A stretch of DNA of 64,000 nt, taken from the NCBI RefSeq assembly GCF_003382275.1, contig NZ_QTJX01000001.1, positions 744,001-808,000 on the forward strand, read 5' to 3'. Position 1 is the stretch's first letter. Each line of letters starts with the position of its first letter. This stretch comes from Flagellimonas nanhaiensis. Its GTDB lineage: Bacteria > Bacteroidota > Bacteroidia > Flavobacteriales > Flavobacteriaceae. Shown here one piece after another: positions 1 through 8,010 of the stretch. The notes beneath the pieces were generated by a model. The model did no database searches, had not been told where the DNA came from, and was given only the letters and a program-made list of their open reading frames with translations. The position numbers and the translations under genes were made by a program.

Positions 1-707
1 CCAAAACCAACCAAGTGGCCAATCCAGAGAATATTTTCTTGGAGGAAGGGGCTAAAGTAGAGTTCAGTATATTAAATGCTTCTACCGGCCCAATTTATAT
101 TGGAAAAGATGCCGAGGTCATGGAAGGTTGTATCATTCGAGGTGGCTTTGCCCTTTGTAATAATGCCATTCTTAAAATGGGTTCCAAAATTTATGGCCCC
201 ACCACGGCCGGACCTTATTGCAAGTTGGGAGGGGAAGTGAACAATTCGGTGTTGTTCGCTTATTCCAACAAAGGTCATGACGGGTTTTTGGGTAACTCGG
301 TATTGGGAGAGTGGTGTAATATGGGAGCGGACACCAATACCTCAAACATGAAGAACAATTATGCCCCCGTGCGTTTGTGGAGCTATAAAACCGAAGGTTT
401 TGCAAAAACCGGACTCCAATTTTGTGGTTTAATGATGGGGGACCATAGCAAATGTGGTATAAATGCGATGTTCAACACTGGGACTGTAGTTGGGGTCAGT
501 GCCAATATTTTTGGTAGTGGTTACCCAAGAAACTTTGTGCCTGCTTTTAGTTGGGGAGGTGCATCTGGGTTTACCACCTATTTGCCCAAAAAAGCTTATG
601 AAGCTGCTACTGCAATGATGGAACGAAGAGGTTTCACTTTTGATGAAAAGGAAAAAAACATCTTGGACCACGTATTTGCGTTGACCAAAAAATGGAGGAA
701 TTATTAA
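1..707 (+). CDS. GlmU-family putative sugar nucleotidyltransferase, C-terminal part (5' end outside window)
   Basis: The reading frame is open from the first bases, so the start lies outside the window; about 235 C-terminal residues are present. They form a left-handed beta-helix acyltransferase-like region made of hexapeptide-type repeats (for example the stretch around IYIGKDAEVMEG and the later GINAMFNTGTVVG), followed by a short helical tail ending KKWRNY. The family, known from Bacteroidota as a roughly 390-residue GlmU-like protein, has a nucleotidyltransferase domain in front, which is not visible here. GlmU proper makes UDP-GlcNAc; whether this paralogue does so is not settled by the part seen. 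It is followed on the same strand by mtaB, which has its own promoter. Confidence 0.75.
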   Translation, partial: KTNQVANPENIFLEEGAKVEFSILNASTGPIYIGKDAEVMEGCIIRGGFALCNNAILKMGSKIYGPTTAGPYCKLGGEVNNSVLFAYSNKGHDGFLGNSVLGEWCNMGADTNTSNMKNNYAPVRLWSYKTEGFAKTGLQFCGLMMGDHSKCGINAMFNTGTVVGVSANIFGSGYPRNFVPAFSWGGASGFTTYLPKKAYEAATAMMERRGFTFDEKEKNILDHVFALTKKWRNY

Positions 708-751
708 AAAGGAGTAGAGCCTCCTTTGGATTCCAACTCCCAGCAAATCAT

Positions 752-759
752 TATCTTTG
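752..759 (+). promoter_or_regulatory. Bacteroidota -7 box (TATCTTTG) for mtaB
   Basis: TATCTTTG fits the TAnnTTTG consensus of the Bacteroidota primary sigma factor exactly and lies 24 bases before the chosen ATG of mtaB. Its position also argues against the upstream TTG at 757, which would lie inside the box. Confidence 0.7.
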
Positions 760-783
760 CACCCCTTTTTAGCAAGGTTGGTC

Positions 784-2112
784 ATGAACAAGAAAGTTGC
801 ATTTTATACCCTGGGCTGCAAACTCAATTTCTCCGAAACTTCTACCATAGCACGAAGTTTTGAAAAAGAGGATTTTGAGCGGGTGGACTTTTCCCAGAAA
901 GCGGATATTTATGTGATCAACACTTGTTCCGTTACAGAAAATGCTGATAAGCGGTTTAAAACCATTGTCAAACAAGCCCAAAAAAACAATCCCGAAGCTT
1001 TTGTGGCTGCCATTGGATGTTATGCTCAACTGAAGCCAGAAGAATTGGCTGCCGTGGATGGGGTCGATTTGGTATTGGGTGCTACCGAAAAGTTTAAGCT
1101 GACCGATTACTTGAATGACCTGTCTAAAAATGATAAAGGAGAGGTCCATTCCTGTGAAATTGAAGATGCCGATTTTTACGTAGGAAGCTACGCCATAGGA
1201 GATCGTACGCGTGCTTTTTTAAAGGTCCAAGATGGATGTGATTACAAGTGTACTTACTGCACCATTCCATTGGCACGGGGTATATCACGAAGTGATACCT
1301 TGGAGAATGTATTGCACAATGCTCGGGAAATAGCTTCAAAAGATATCAAGGAGATTGTGCTTACCGGGGTCAATATTGGAGACTACGGTAAGGGTGAATT
1401 TGGAAACAAAAAACATGAGCATACCTTTCTTGATTTGGTCAAGGCGTTGGATACCGTTGAAGGCATCCATAGGCTTCGTATCTCTTCCATAGAACCTAAC
1501 TTGTTGAAAAACGAGACCATAGATTTTGTAGCTGAAAGCACGGCTTTTGTACCTCATTTTCATATTCCGCTGCAAAGTGGGAGCGATGAAATTTTGAAGC
1601 AGATGAGACGTAGGTATTTGACCAATCTCTATGTTGACCGAGTAAAAAGAATAAAGGAAACCATGCCGCACGCCTGTATAGGTGTAGATGTTATTGTGGG
1701 CTTTCCAGGGGAGACCGATGAGCACTTTTTGGAGACCTATCATTTCCTAAATGAGTTGGATATTTCGTATTTGCATGTATTTACCTATTCTGAACGGGAC
1801 AATACTTTAGCTGCTGAAATGGGCAGTCCGGTTCCAAAAAATATTAGGAGTAAAAGAAGTAAGATGCTCCGAGGGCTATCCGTTAAAAAAAGACGGGCCT
1901 TTTATGAAAGTCAGTTGGGTAGTGAGAGAACCGTTTTGTTCGAAGGTGAGAACAAATCTGGCTACATTCATGGTTTCACCGAAAACTATGTAAAGGTAAA
2001 AGCTCCCTGGAATCCGGATTTGGTGAATACGTTACACAAGGTAACGCTCTCATCTATTGATGAAGATGGGCTGGTACGCTTCGAGTTTGTCCCCGATAAT
2101 ATTATGGCATAA
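784..2112 (+). CDS. mtaB: tRNA t6A37 methylthiotransferase MtaB
   Basis: Radical-SAM methylthiotransferase of the MtaB type, which converts N6-threonylcarbamoyladenosine at position 37 of ANN-decoding tRNAs to the 2-methylthio form. The 442-residue protein has the N-terminal MTTase domain with three conserved cysteines (TLGCKLN, NTCSV, AIGCYAQ), then the radical-SAM motif CDYKCTYC, and a C-terminal TRAM-like region. A frame-open extension begins at a TTG at 757, but the ATG at 784 gives the usual family start MNKKVAFYTLGCKLN and lies correctly behind a TATCTTTG box. It is transcribed alone; the next gene is convergent. Confidence 0.93.
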   Translation: MNKKVAFYTLGCKLNFSETSTIARSFEKEDFERVDFSQKADIYVINTCSVTENADKRFKTIVKQAQKNNPEAFVAAIGCYAQLKPEELAAVDGVDLVLGATEKFKLTDYLNDLSKNDKGEVHSCEIEDADFYVGSYAIGDRTRAFLKVQDGCDYKCTYCTIPLARGISRSDTLENVLHNAREIASKDIKEIVLTGVNIGDYGKGEFGNKKHEHTFLDLVKALDTVEGIHRLRISSIEPNLLKNETIDFVAESTAFVPHFHIPLQSGSDEILKQMRRRYLTNLYVDRVKRIKETMPHACIGVDVIVGFPGETDEHFLETYHFLNELDISYLHVFTYSERDNTLAAEMGSPVPKNIRSKRSKMLRGLSVKKRRAFYESQLGSERTVLFEGENKSGYIHGFTENYVKVKAPWNPDLVNTLHKVTLSSIDEDGLVRFEFVPDNIMA

Positions 2113-2138
2113 AAAAACCTCCCAAAAATGGAAGGTTT
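2111..2138 (-). terminator. Intrinsic terminator of the small GNAT gene, overlapping the mtaB stop
   Basis: AAACCT (2115-2120) pairs with AGGTTT (2133-2138), extended by CC/GG with one bulged A. Read on the minus strand the stem is followed by a run of T (complement of 2111-2117), so it best serves the minus-strand gene ending at 2162. Confidence 0.5.
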
Positions 2139-2161
2139 CTAAATTTTGTTTTGTTGACCGA

Positions 2162-2455
2162 CTAGATACGGATACCAACGGGCAACATCTCCTTGTACTG
2201 TCTGTTCTTTCTCAAAAAACCTGCAATGTGCGGACTAGTAGGTACAACCCTTAGGTTTTTTTCTTGAATCTCGTGCAAAACGGCTTTGATAAAAGTTTCT
2301 TTAAAACCTTCTTTGTCAATTTCTTCTGGAATTACCAATTTGGTCAAAAATACTTTGCGTTCTTGGGAAGAATATTCAATTTTGGCTAGATGGCCATTGA
2401 CCTTAGTTTCGAACTGTCGTAGGAAACTATTGTCATTGATTTCCATTTCTGTCAT
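2162..2455 (-). CDS. Small GNAT-family N-acetyltransferase (COG2388 type)
   Basis: A 97-residue protein that matches the compact COG2388/NATD1-like acetyltransferase fold: an N-terminal two-strand part (HLAKIEYSSQERKVFLTKLVIPEE), the acetyl-CoA-binding helix region, then the diagnostic tail LRVVPTSPHIAGFLRKNRQYKEML. In other members this tail reads close to VvPlCpfvaaylrrhPey. The normal GNAT loop is shortened and the substrate is unknown. A TAATTTTG box on the minus strand at 2560-2567 could drive it with a leader of about 100 bases. The gene is convergent with mtaB. Confidence 0.75.
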   Translation of the reverse strand: MTEMEINDNSFLRQFETKVNGHLAKIEYSSQERKVFLTKLVIPEEIDKEGFKETFIKAVLHEIQEKNLRVVPTSPHIAGFLRKNRQYKEMLPVGIRI

Positions 2456-2614
2456 ATAGTTTTGTTTTAAATTGACTCCATGTAATTACCGAACCGGTAA
2501 TCGTTAAATCCCCTTTCTAAACTGTCATAAAATGGCGGGGCTATTTGCAAAAAGGGACACAAAATTAGTCAAAAAATCGTTAATTTCCTAGCGCTAATCG
2601 TTATTCGGTGAGAA

Positions 2615-3277
2615 ATGCCCGACCATAAAACCCATGTCTACCTTATGCCGGGAATGGCAGCCAACTCGTCAATTTTTGATGGGCTGAAATTTCCAAAGGA
2701 ACAATTTGAAATTCATAAGCTGGAATGGTTTGTTCCTAAAAAAGGGATGACATTAGAAGCCTATGCCCAAGAAATGTGTGCTTATATCACCCATGAAAGA
2801 CCTGTATTGTTGGGTGTTTCTTTTGGGGCAATGTTGATTCAGGAAATGGCAAAACATATCCCCACAACAAAACTGATTGTGGTGTCCTCAGTGAAAAGGC
2901 ACGCTGAGATGCCCAAGAGAATGCTGTTTGCCAAATACACCAAAGCACATAAATTATTGCCTACTAGCTTGGTGAATAATGTAGAGCTTCTTGCCAAATA
3001 TGCTTTTGGAGAAAGCGTGGTGAAACGATTGGAGCTTTATGAAAAATATCTCTCCATCAGGGATAAGGTCTATATTGATTGGGCCCTGGATAAGATAGTA
3101 AACTGGAAACAAGATGTGCCTCCTAAGGGTTTAGTACACATCCATGGAGAAAAAGATGCGGTTTTCCCAATAGGAAATATCAAAGATTGCATCAAGGTGC
3201 CTAATGGCACCCATACCATGATCATACATAGGGCCAGGTGGTTCAATGAAAACCTTCCGGCAATTATTTTGGAATAG
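2615..3277 (+). CDS. Alpha/beta hydrolase
   Basis: A 220-residue single-domain alpha/beta hydrolase without a signal peptide, so cytoplasmic. The nucleophile elbow is GVSFG with Ser69, the oxyanion region is LMPGMAANSS near residue 10, the acid is probably the Asp in HGEKDAVFP near residue 180, and the His is in GTHTMI near residue 200. Substrate cannot be deduced. It is followed 48 bases later by the lytic transglycosylase, which has its own promoter-like box. Confidence 0.8.
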   Translation: MPDHKTHVYLMPGMAANSSIFDGLKFPKEQFEIHKLEWFVPKKGMTLEAYAQEMCAYITHERPVLLGVSFGAMLIQEMAKHIPTTKLIVVSSVKRHAEMPKRMLFAKYTKAHKLLPTSLVNNVELLAKYAFGESVVKRLELYEKYLSIRDKVYIDWALDKIVNWKQDVPPKGLVHIHGEKDAVFPIGNIKDCIKVPNGTHTMIIHRARWFNENLPAIILE

Positions 3278-3292
3278 GGGAGTTGTATATAG

Positions 3293-3300
3293 TATCTTTA
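3293..3300 (+). promoter_or_regulatory. -7-like box TATCTTTA before the lytic transglycosylase
   Basis: One mismatch to TAnnTTTG, 25 bases before the ATG at 3326, with a TTTTGG stretch at 3267-3272 that could be the -33 element although the spacing of about 20 bases is long. Confidence 0.4.
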
Positions 3301-3325
3301 TAATACTTTACTTAAAAGAATTGGC

Positions 3326-4279
3326 ATGAAACACTTGAAAAATATCTTGGCGGGAATAGGATTGGTAGCAGTTGTAAGCACCTTGATTTTTGCCGTTCAG
3401 ACTGAAGCAAAGGACACGGAACCAGCGGTGGCCGAAACAGAAAAATCGGATAAAAGTGTTGCTGACGGTTATCAAATCAGCCCAATTGAAATTCCGGAAG
3501 ATTTAAATTTTGCGGGAGAGCCAGTTCCATTTAATGATCCAGAAGTATTGGAAAGGGTAGATCGTGAGTTTTTGGTGAATACCTACTGGCAATCCAATGC
3601 GCTGTTGCTCATGAAGCGAGCTAACAAGTATTTCCCGATCATTGAACCAATTCTGGCAAAAAATGGCGTTCCAGATGATTTTAAATATTTAGCGGTTGCA
3701 GAGAGTGCACTTATTGATGTTGCATCTCCAAAAGGCGCTGCAGGAATGTGGCATTTTATGAAAGCTACCGGAAGGGAATATGGACTGGAGGTCAATTCCA
3801 ATGTAGATGAACGCTATCACATAGAAAAATCAACCCAAGCCGCTTGTGAGTATTTAAAAAAATGGAAAAAACGTTTTGGTACTTGGACGCTTACTGCTGC
3901 ATCCTATAATGCGGGTCCGGGCGGAATCCAAAAATATATGAAGATCCAAAAAGTAGATAATTATTATGATCTTTTGTTGGGCCAGGAAACAGGACGATAC
4001 GTTTTTAGGATTTTGGCGCTTAAGGAGATTCTCTCCAACCCAGACAAATATGGCTTTGCAGTTGAGAAAGCGGATTTTTATAAAACAGCGCCCACATTTT
4101 CTGTTGAGGTGGATACCGCAGTGACCAGTTGGGCGGACTTTGCCAAACTCTATGAGATCAATTACAAAATCTTGAAGAGGCACAATCCATGGCTGCGCGA
4201 GCCCCACTTGAACAACGCTTCAAGAAAAAAATATCAAGTTGAAATCCCAAATAAGGGCTATTATTCAATAGGAAAATAA
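3326..4279 (+). CDS. Lytic murein transglycosylase (MltD-like)
   Basis: A 317-residue exported SLT-domain enzyme that cleaves peptidoglycan glycan strands. A signal peptide or anchor (residues 1-28, ending near VQTEAKDTE) is followed by a Glu/Pro-rich linker. The catalytic domain is about residues 85-235, with the catalytic Glu126 in LAVAESAL, then SPKGAAGMWHFM and ASYNAGPGG, all standard for family 1 transglycosylases. The C-terminal 60 residues (SWADFAKLYEINYKILKRHNPWL) look like a degenerate LysM-type wall-binding unit. It sits alone on the plus strand. Confidence 0.9.
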   Translation: MKHLKNILAGIGLVAVVSTLIFAVQTEAKDTEPAVAETEKSDKSVADGYQISPIEIPEDLNFAGEPVPFNDPEVLERVDREFLVNTYWQSNALLLMKRANKYFPIIEPILAKNGVPDDFKYLAVAESALIDVASPKGAAGMWHFMKATGREYGLEVNSNVDERYHIEKSTQAACEYLKKWKKRFGTWTLTAASYNAGPGGIQKYMKIQKVDNYYDLLLGQETGRYVFRILALKEILSNPDKYGFAVEKADFYKTAPTFSVEVDTAVTSWADFAKLYEINYKILKRHNPWLREPHLNNASRKKYQVEIPNKGYYSIGK

Positions 4280-4289
4280 AAGGATATTT

Positions 4290-4309
4290 CCCATGACATA
4301 TATCATGGG
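4290..4309 (+). terminator. Hairpin after the lytic transglycosylase
   Basis: CCCATGA (4290-4296) and TCATGGG (4303-4309) form a perfect 7-bp stem with a six-base loop, ten bases after the stop. The following TTAATAGTTGTTGTTTTT is only partly T-rich, so termination would be weak. Confidence 0.45.
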
Positions 4310-4358
4310 TTAATAGTTGTTGTTTTTGCTAAGTTTCAGCAACTAAAATTCCAAAAAT

Positions 4359-5852
4359 TTGAAATTGAATAAAAAGCACGTGGTCATCTTAGCCGTTGGC
4401 ACCAGCGTTCTGCTGTTCGGGTTTCAGGCAATCAACAAACAATTACATCTTTTACAGTCCCCAGGAGTGGTCATAGAAGATTATGTGGAGCCAGACTATG
4501 ATCTAGGTTCAGGGCACATAGATTCTTTGATACCCTATCCAGATGTGGGAAAAGGAGAGCGTACACCTTTTGACCTGTGGAGATATGGAGGAAAGGGCAA
4601 GAGTTCTTTTGAGACTCCTGAGCTTCCGATGTCTTGGAATGAATGGTTGGCCTTCAACGAAAAACAGAAGCCTGAACTCATGGCGGACGTGAGGAAATAT
4701 ATGGACTCACGATACGATTTCAATGGGGAGATACATGAAGGGAAGACCATGTCCGGTGGCCAAAAACCAATCATGAAGGGACCCATAACCAGATTGCCAA
4801 AGGGGTTCAGCTCCTATGAAGAGTTGGCCAAACTTTCTGCAAATGAAATAAAACAAAAGGACTTGTTTCCGTTTAAACCATTGGCGCACCCATTGTCCAC
4901 TACAGCGCACATGGTATTTCCAGATAATTGGAACCAGGCCCACCCTGAACATATCCGAATAGATATGGACCATGATTACCCTGTTGAATATTTGCCAGAG
5001 TTTCCACCACCTATGTTTTTGACCACCCATAAAGAGCTGGGAGATGTAACCAATGGCAGGGAGGTTACTATTGCCAATTACTATGAAATTTTTAATGGTT
5101 TGATTACTCCTGAGCAGATGGAGGGTTTAAAAGAACTATTACGGCCAACACCCACTACTTGGTTCAACCATACTCCTCATAGGGTGACCAAAGAGCCCAG
5201 TGCTGGGGTTTCCTGTTTTTCTTGTCATGTAAATGGCCATACCAATGGTGCTTTTGAATTGGGCCCGGATAGCCGTCCAAACTTAGCCAGACTGAGAGTG
5301 GGAACTCCAACAATGCGTGGAAATTATAACCTGATGCAATTGTCTTCCAAACGATCCATACGAAGTATGGACCATTTTGCAGAGGTAGAGGAATATTTTG
5401 ATGGAGACCCTGGGATGCAGCAACATATAGGTCCGCGTAGCCAACAACGTTCGGTTACCAACCGCATGGGTGATTTTAATGCAATCCTAGACTTTGCACC
5501 GGCTCCAAAACTGAATGCCATGGGAGATTTAATACCTGAAAAATCCACCAAACAAGAACTATGGGGGCAGAAATTGTTTAGGGGAAAGGCCAAATGTGCC
5601 TCTTGTCATTACGGTCCTGCCTTTGTGGATGATTATATGCACGATCTTAAGGTGGAGCGCTTCTACGTTGGAAGGCCGGAAGGTCCCATAAAGACTTTCC
5701 CCTTAAGGGGAATAAAGGACACTCCGCCATATTTGCACGATGACCGATTGCCCACTTTGGATGATGCCACGGAATTTTTCAATCTTGTCCTGGAACTGAA
5801 ACTGACCAAGGACGAAAAGGACGCTATCACGGCTTATATGATGTGTTTATAA
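4359..5852 (+). CDS. Di-haem cytochrome c, cytochrome-c-peroxidase-like
   Basis: A 497-residue protein with an N-terminal signal anchor (about residues 7-24) and two c-type haem motifs, CFSCH near residue 288 and CASCH near residue 413. The second lies in a cytochrome c peroxidase/MauG-like segment, followed by GRPEGPIKTFPLRGIKDTPPYLHDDRLPTLDDATEFF, a pattern typical of that superfamily. It should act in the periplasm in electron transfer or peroxide reduction; the substrate is inferred only. The start is a TTG (TTG AAA TTG AAT); no in-frame ATG precedes the signal sequence, so a non-ATG start is needed. It stands alone between the transglycosylase and a convergent lipoprotein gene. Confidence 0.75.
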   Translation: MKLNKKHVVILAVGTSVLLFGFQAINKQLHLLQSPGVVIEDYVEPDYDLGSGHIDSLIPYPDVGKGERTPFDLWRYGGKGKSSFETPELPMSWNEWLAFNEKQKPELMADVRKYMDSRYDFNGEIHEGKTMSGGQKPIMKGPITRLPKGFSSYEELAKLSANEIKQKDLFPFKPLAHPLSTTAHMVFPDNWNQAHPEHIRIDMDHDYPVEYLPEFPPPMFLTTHKELGDVTNGREVTIANYYEIFNGLITPEQMEGLKELLRPTPTTWFNHTPHRVTKEPSAGVSCFSCHVNGHTNGAFELGPDSRPNLARLRVGTPTMRGNYNLMQLSSKRSIRSMDHFAEVEEYFDGDPGMQQHIGPRSQQRSVTNRMGDFNAILDFAPAPKLNAMGDLIPEKSTKQELWGQKLFRGKAKCASCHYGPAFVDDYMHDLKVERFYVGRPEGPIKTFPLRGIKDTPPYLHDDRLPTLDDATEFFNLVLELKLTKDEKDAITAYMMCL

Positions 5853-5879
5853 ATAAAAAAGTGACCGAAAGCCATTTTT

Positions 5880-6851
5880 TTAGTGCCATCTTGTTTCTTG
5901 ATGACGTCCATAATCTTTATATGTTAACTCCTTAAGTTTCTCCACAAGCTTTAAATTATTTGATTTATTATACAGGTATCTTGATTTTTTTGAATGTTTG
6001 ATTGTAATAAAGTCAGATAATTCTTCAGGTTTTCCGTTTTCTTCTTCTAATATGTAATAGATTGTAAATTCCCCAAAATCTTTATAAGGCTCGTTAAGCA
6101 TCTTAAATCGTAAGTAAATATATTCCGAGTCTCCATTTCGTTTCGGTCGTAGATAATTAAAATCTGTCGAATCAATTTTTGCCGAATTTATGAGCTCAAA
6201 TATCTCAGTTAGGATTGGTCTTATTTCCAGTTTGTCTAATTTCTCTTTATCTCCGGAAACAGCATAATATCCATAGCTGTCTCCAAAATCATTTTTCTTA
6301 AATCCGCTGCCATACCATATTCTAAACCAATTTATAGAGTCATAGACAATATTATGATAGCTCAAATGTGGTTCTGAATGTTCTGGTTCAATGATTCTTC
6401 TACCAAAAGGGTAGTCTCCAACATTCAATCCATAAAGTTGATTTTCAGAGGTTATAATATTTATAAATTGTGAAGAATCTTTCTCGTCTGTAAATGGAAA
6501 ACTCAATTTCGCGAAAATCTGCTTTTTGTCTTCTAAAATATTGATGGTGTTTGATATTTGCACAAGACTATCAGAAGGAAATTTAGATTCGGAAATTGCT
6601 TTTTGCCCTTTTTCCATTATGTCTCTCCAAATACTATCTGTTGCTGTAGCAATTATTTTTTCTGGAAACATCGACTTTAAACTATCCAATTGATTTTCTT
6701 TAATAAAACCAATTGCTTTTTTAGCAGTCAACAATTCCGAATCATTTTTGAATTCCGTGTTTTTTAATTCATTAATTGCTCTAGAATATGGATTTCCACA
6801 ACTCAACGTTGTGATTAGAAAAAGTGAAAAAATCAAATATCTATATTTCAT
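5880..6851 (-). CDS. AT-rich hypothetical lipoprotein
   Basis: I do not recognise the family. From the ATG at 6851 the product has a signal peptide ending in a lipobox (TTLSCG, Cys about residue 18), so it is a lipoprotein of about 323 residues. The frame continues 8 residues upstream (MQYYLIKK), but the internal ATG gives a better signal peptide. The body is rich in Lys, Glu, Ile and Asn, with no recognisable motif. Its base composition is clearly more AT-rich than the flanking cytochrome and TPR genes, which suggests later acquisition. No partner gene lies in the same direction within 190 bases. Confidence 0.6.
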   Translation of the reverse strand: MKYRYLIFSLFLITTLSCGNPYSRAINELKNTEFKNDSELLTAKKAIGFIKENQLDSLKSMFPEKIIATATDSIWRDIMEKGQKAISESKFPSDSLVQISNTINILEDKKQIFAKLSFPFTDEKDSSQFINIITSENQLYGLNVGDYPFGRRIIEPEHSEPHLSYHNIVYDSINWFRIWYGSGFKKNDFGDSYGYYAVSGDKEKLDKLEIRPILTEIFELINSAKIDSTDFNYLRPKRNGDSEYIYLRFKMLNEPYKDFGEFTIYYILEEENGKPEELSDFITIKHSKKSRYLYNKSNNLKLVEKLKELTYKDYGRHQETRWH

Positions 6852-7066
6852 TTTCTTGATTAGGTAATATTGCATACAGTGTTTAAGATATGGTCTTGCT
6901 TTAATGACCTATATCGACCGATGCTGAAACAAGTTCAGTACAGATAAGTGAAGTTAGTGGATTTTAATGTGAAAATCCAGACTAAATGAACCAATGGCAC
7001 GCATGATTAGATGCACGCAGAAAAAAGTAATAAAAGAAAAAGGTAGATAAAAGGGTTTTTGCCAGC

Positions 7067-7582
7067 TTAGATTTTCTTCATCTGTTGCTGCATCATTTTG
7101 ATTTGCTCAGTAAGCATGTTGTTCTTGTCCAACTTTTTGGCTTCCTGCAATAATTGAGTGGCTTCTCTTTTTCTACGTTTCTGCATGGCAATACCGGCAA
7201 GGCTCAATTTGGCCATAGCTACATCGTAATCCATGGTAAGTCCAAACTTTAAGGCCTTTTTAAAATACTTTTCGGCCTGGGTAAGGTTCTTTTGGGAATA
7301 GATGATCCCGTGAAGATAGTTGTAGTACCCTTGTTGTTTTTTGATCAATGCCGATTCAGGGTTCTTAATTTTTTCCAACCACCTTTGGGTACCTTCCATA
7401 TCCTGTTTGCGCATTCTAAGGAAAGCCAAAAGGATAAGTTCATTTCGGAAGTATAGAAAAATAAAAACCAGGGAAAGCAGTATCAACGCAATGCCGTTTC
7501 CAACATATCCTTCAATAAATTGATATACGGCATAGGCAATAATCAAAGCGGCTATAATGAGTTTGATATTTTTATTGAACAT
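7067..7582 (-). CDS. Membrane protein with TPR-like repeats
   Basis: A 171-residue protein with two transmembrane helices (about residues 7-25 and 29-46, separated by a short EGYVGNG turn), followed by a cytoplasmic helical domain with TPR-like repeats (GYYNYLHGIIYSQKNLTQAEKYFKKAL and AMAKLSLAGIAMQKRRKREATQLLQEA) and a Gln/Met/Lys-rich tail. The N-terminal part resembles the small DUF2892-type membrane domain. Function unknown, perhaps a scaffold. A minus-strand TACTTTTG box (7620-7627) is placed to drive it, back to back with the rpmH promoter. Confidence 0.65.
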   Translation of the reverse strand: MFNKNIKLIIAALIIAYAVYQFIEGYVGNGIALILLSLVFIFLYFRNELILLAFLRMRKQDMEGTQRWLEKIKNPESALIKKQQGYYNYLHGIIYSQKNLTQAEKYFKKALKFGLTMDYDVAMAKLSLAGIAMQKRRKREATQLLQEAKKLDKNNMLTEQIKMMQQQMKKI

Positions 7583-7660
7583 ATTTTCTAAAGGTGATTT
7601 AGCTAAGATTAAGAGCAGGCAAAAGTACTAAAAACTAATTTAAATATTTTTCCTTTCCAC

Positions 7661-7690
7661 TTGTCAAAGTAAAAACTCTTCGTATATTTG
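7661..7690 (+). promoter_or_regulatory. Promoter of rpmH (TTG-N19-TATATTTG)
   Basis: The -33 TTG is at 7661-7663 and the -7 box TATATTTG at 7683-7690, spaced 19 bases, a textbook Bacteroidota promoter. Transcription would start near 7696, giving a leader of about 55 bases. Confidence 0.75.
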
Positions 7691-7705
7691 CGCCCAGAAT
7701 TTTCA

Positions 7706-7721
7706 GGGAAGAATTCTTCCC
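7706..7721. promoter_or_regulatory. Perfect palindrome in the rpmH leader
   Basis: GGGAAGAATTCTTCCC is a perfect 16-base palindrome lying between the promoter and the ATG of rpmH. In the mRNA it could form a short hairpin, or pair two transcripts; it could also be a DNA operator. No function can be proven from one copy. Confidence 0.5.
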
Positions 7722-7751
7722 AACAATAAAATCCTTTAAAATAGTTCCGAA

Positions 7752-7910
7752 ATGAAAAGAACGTATCAGCCGTCAAAGAGGAAGAGAAGAAACAAGCATG
7801 GTTTTAGAGAGCGCATGGCGACTGCCAATGGCAGAAAAGTTCTTGCCAGAAGAAGAGCTAAAGGAAGAAAGAAATTATCTGTTTCATCTGAGCCAAGACA
7901 CAAAAAATAA
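7752..7910 (+). CDS. rpmH: 50S ribosomal protein L34
   Basis: A 52-residue, very basic protein starting [20 protein letters not shown] and containing [20 protein letters not shown], which is the full length and the universal signature of L34. It is a component of the large ribosomal subunit. It has its own strong promoter, a leader with a perfect palindrome, and an intrinsic terminator 26 bases after its stop, so it is transcribed as a single gene. Confidence 0.98.
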   Translation: MKRTYQPSKRKRRNKHGFRERMATANGRKVLARRRAKGRKKLSVSSEPRHKK

Positions 7911-7933
7911 TGTGCTGTCAATAACTTTTAATT

Positions 7934-7969
7934 AAAGGTGCTACTTTCCGAGTTTAGCACCTTTTTTTT
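7934..7969 (+). terminator. Intrinsic terminator of rpmH
   Basis: GGTGCTA (7937-7943) pairs with TAGCACC (7955-7961), extended by AAA/TTT, and is followed by eight T residues. It separates rpmH from carB. Confidence 0.9.
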
Positions 7970-8010
7970 GACCTATTTTTAACGATTGAAGTATAACTAA
8001 CAAAAAAAGA

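Noticed and set aside
5853..5879. Weak hairpin between the cytochrome gene and the AT-rich lipoprotein
   Set aside because: Only a few pairs with a mismatch could form around GTGACCGAAAGCCAT, too weak to call a terminator despite the flanking A and T runs.
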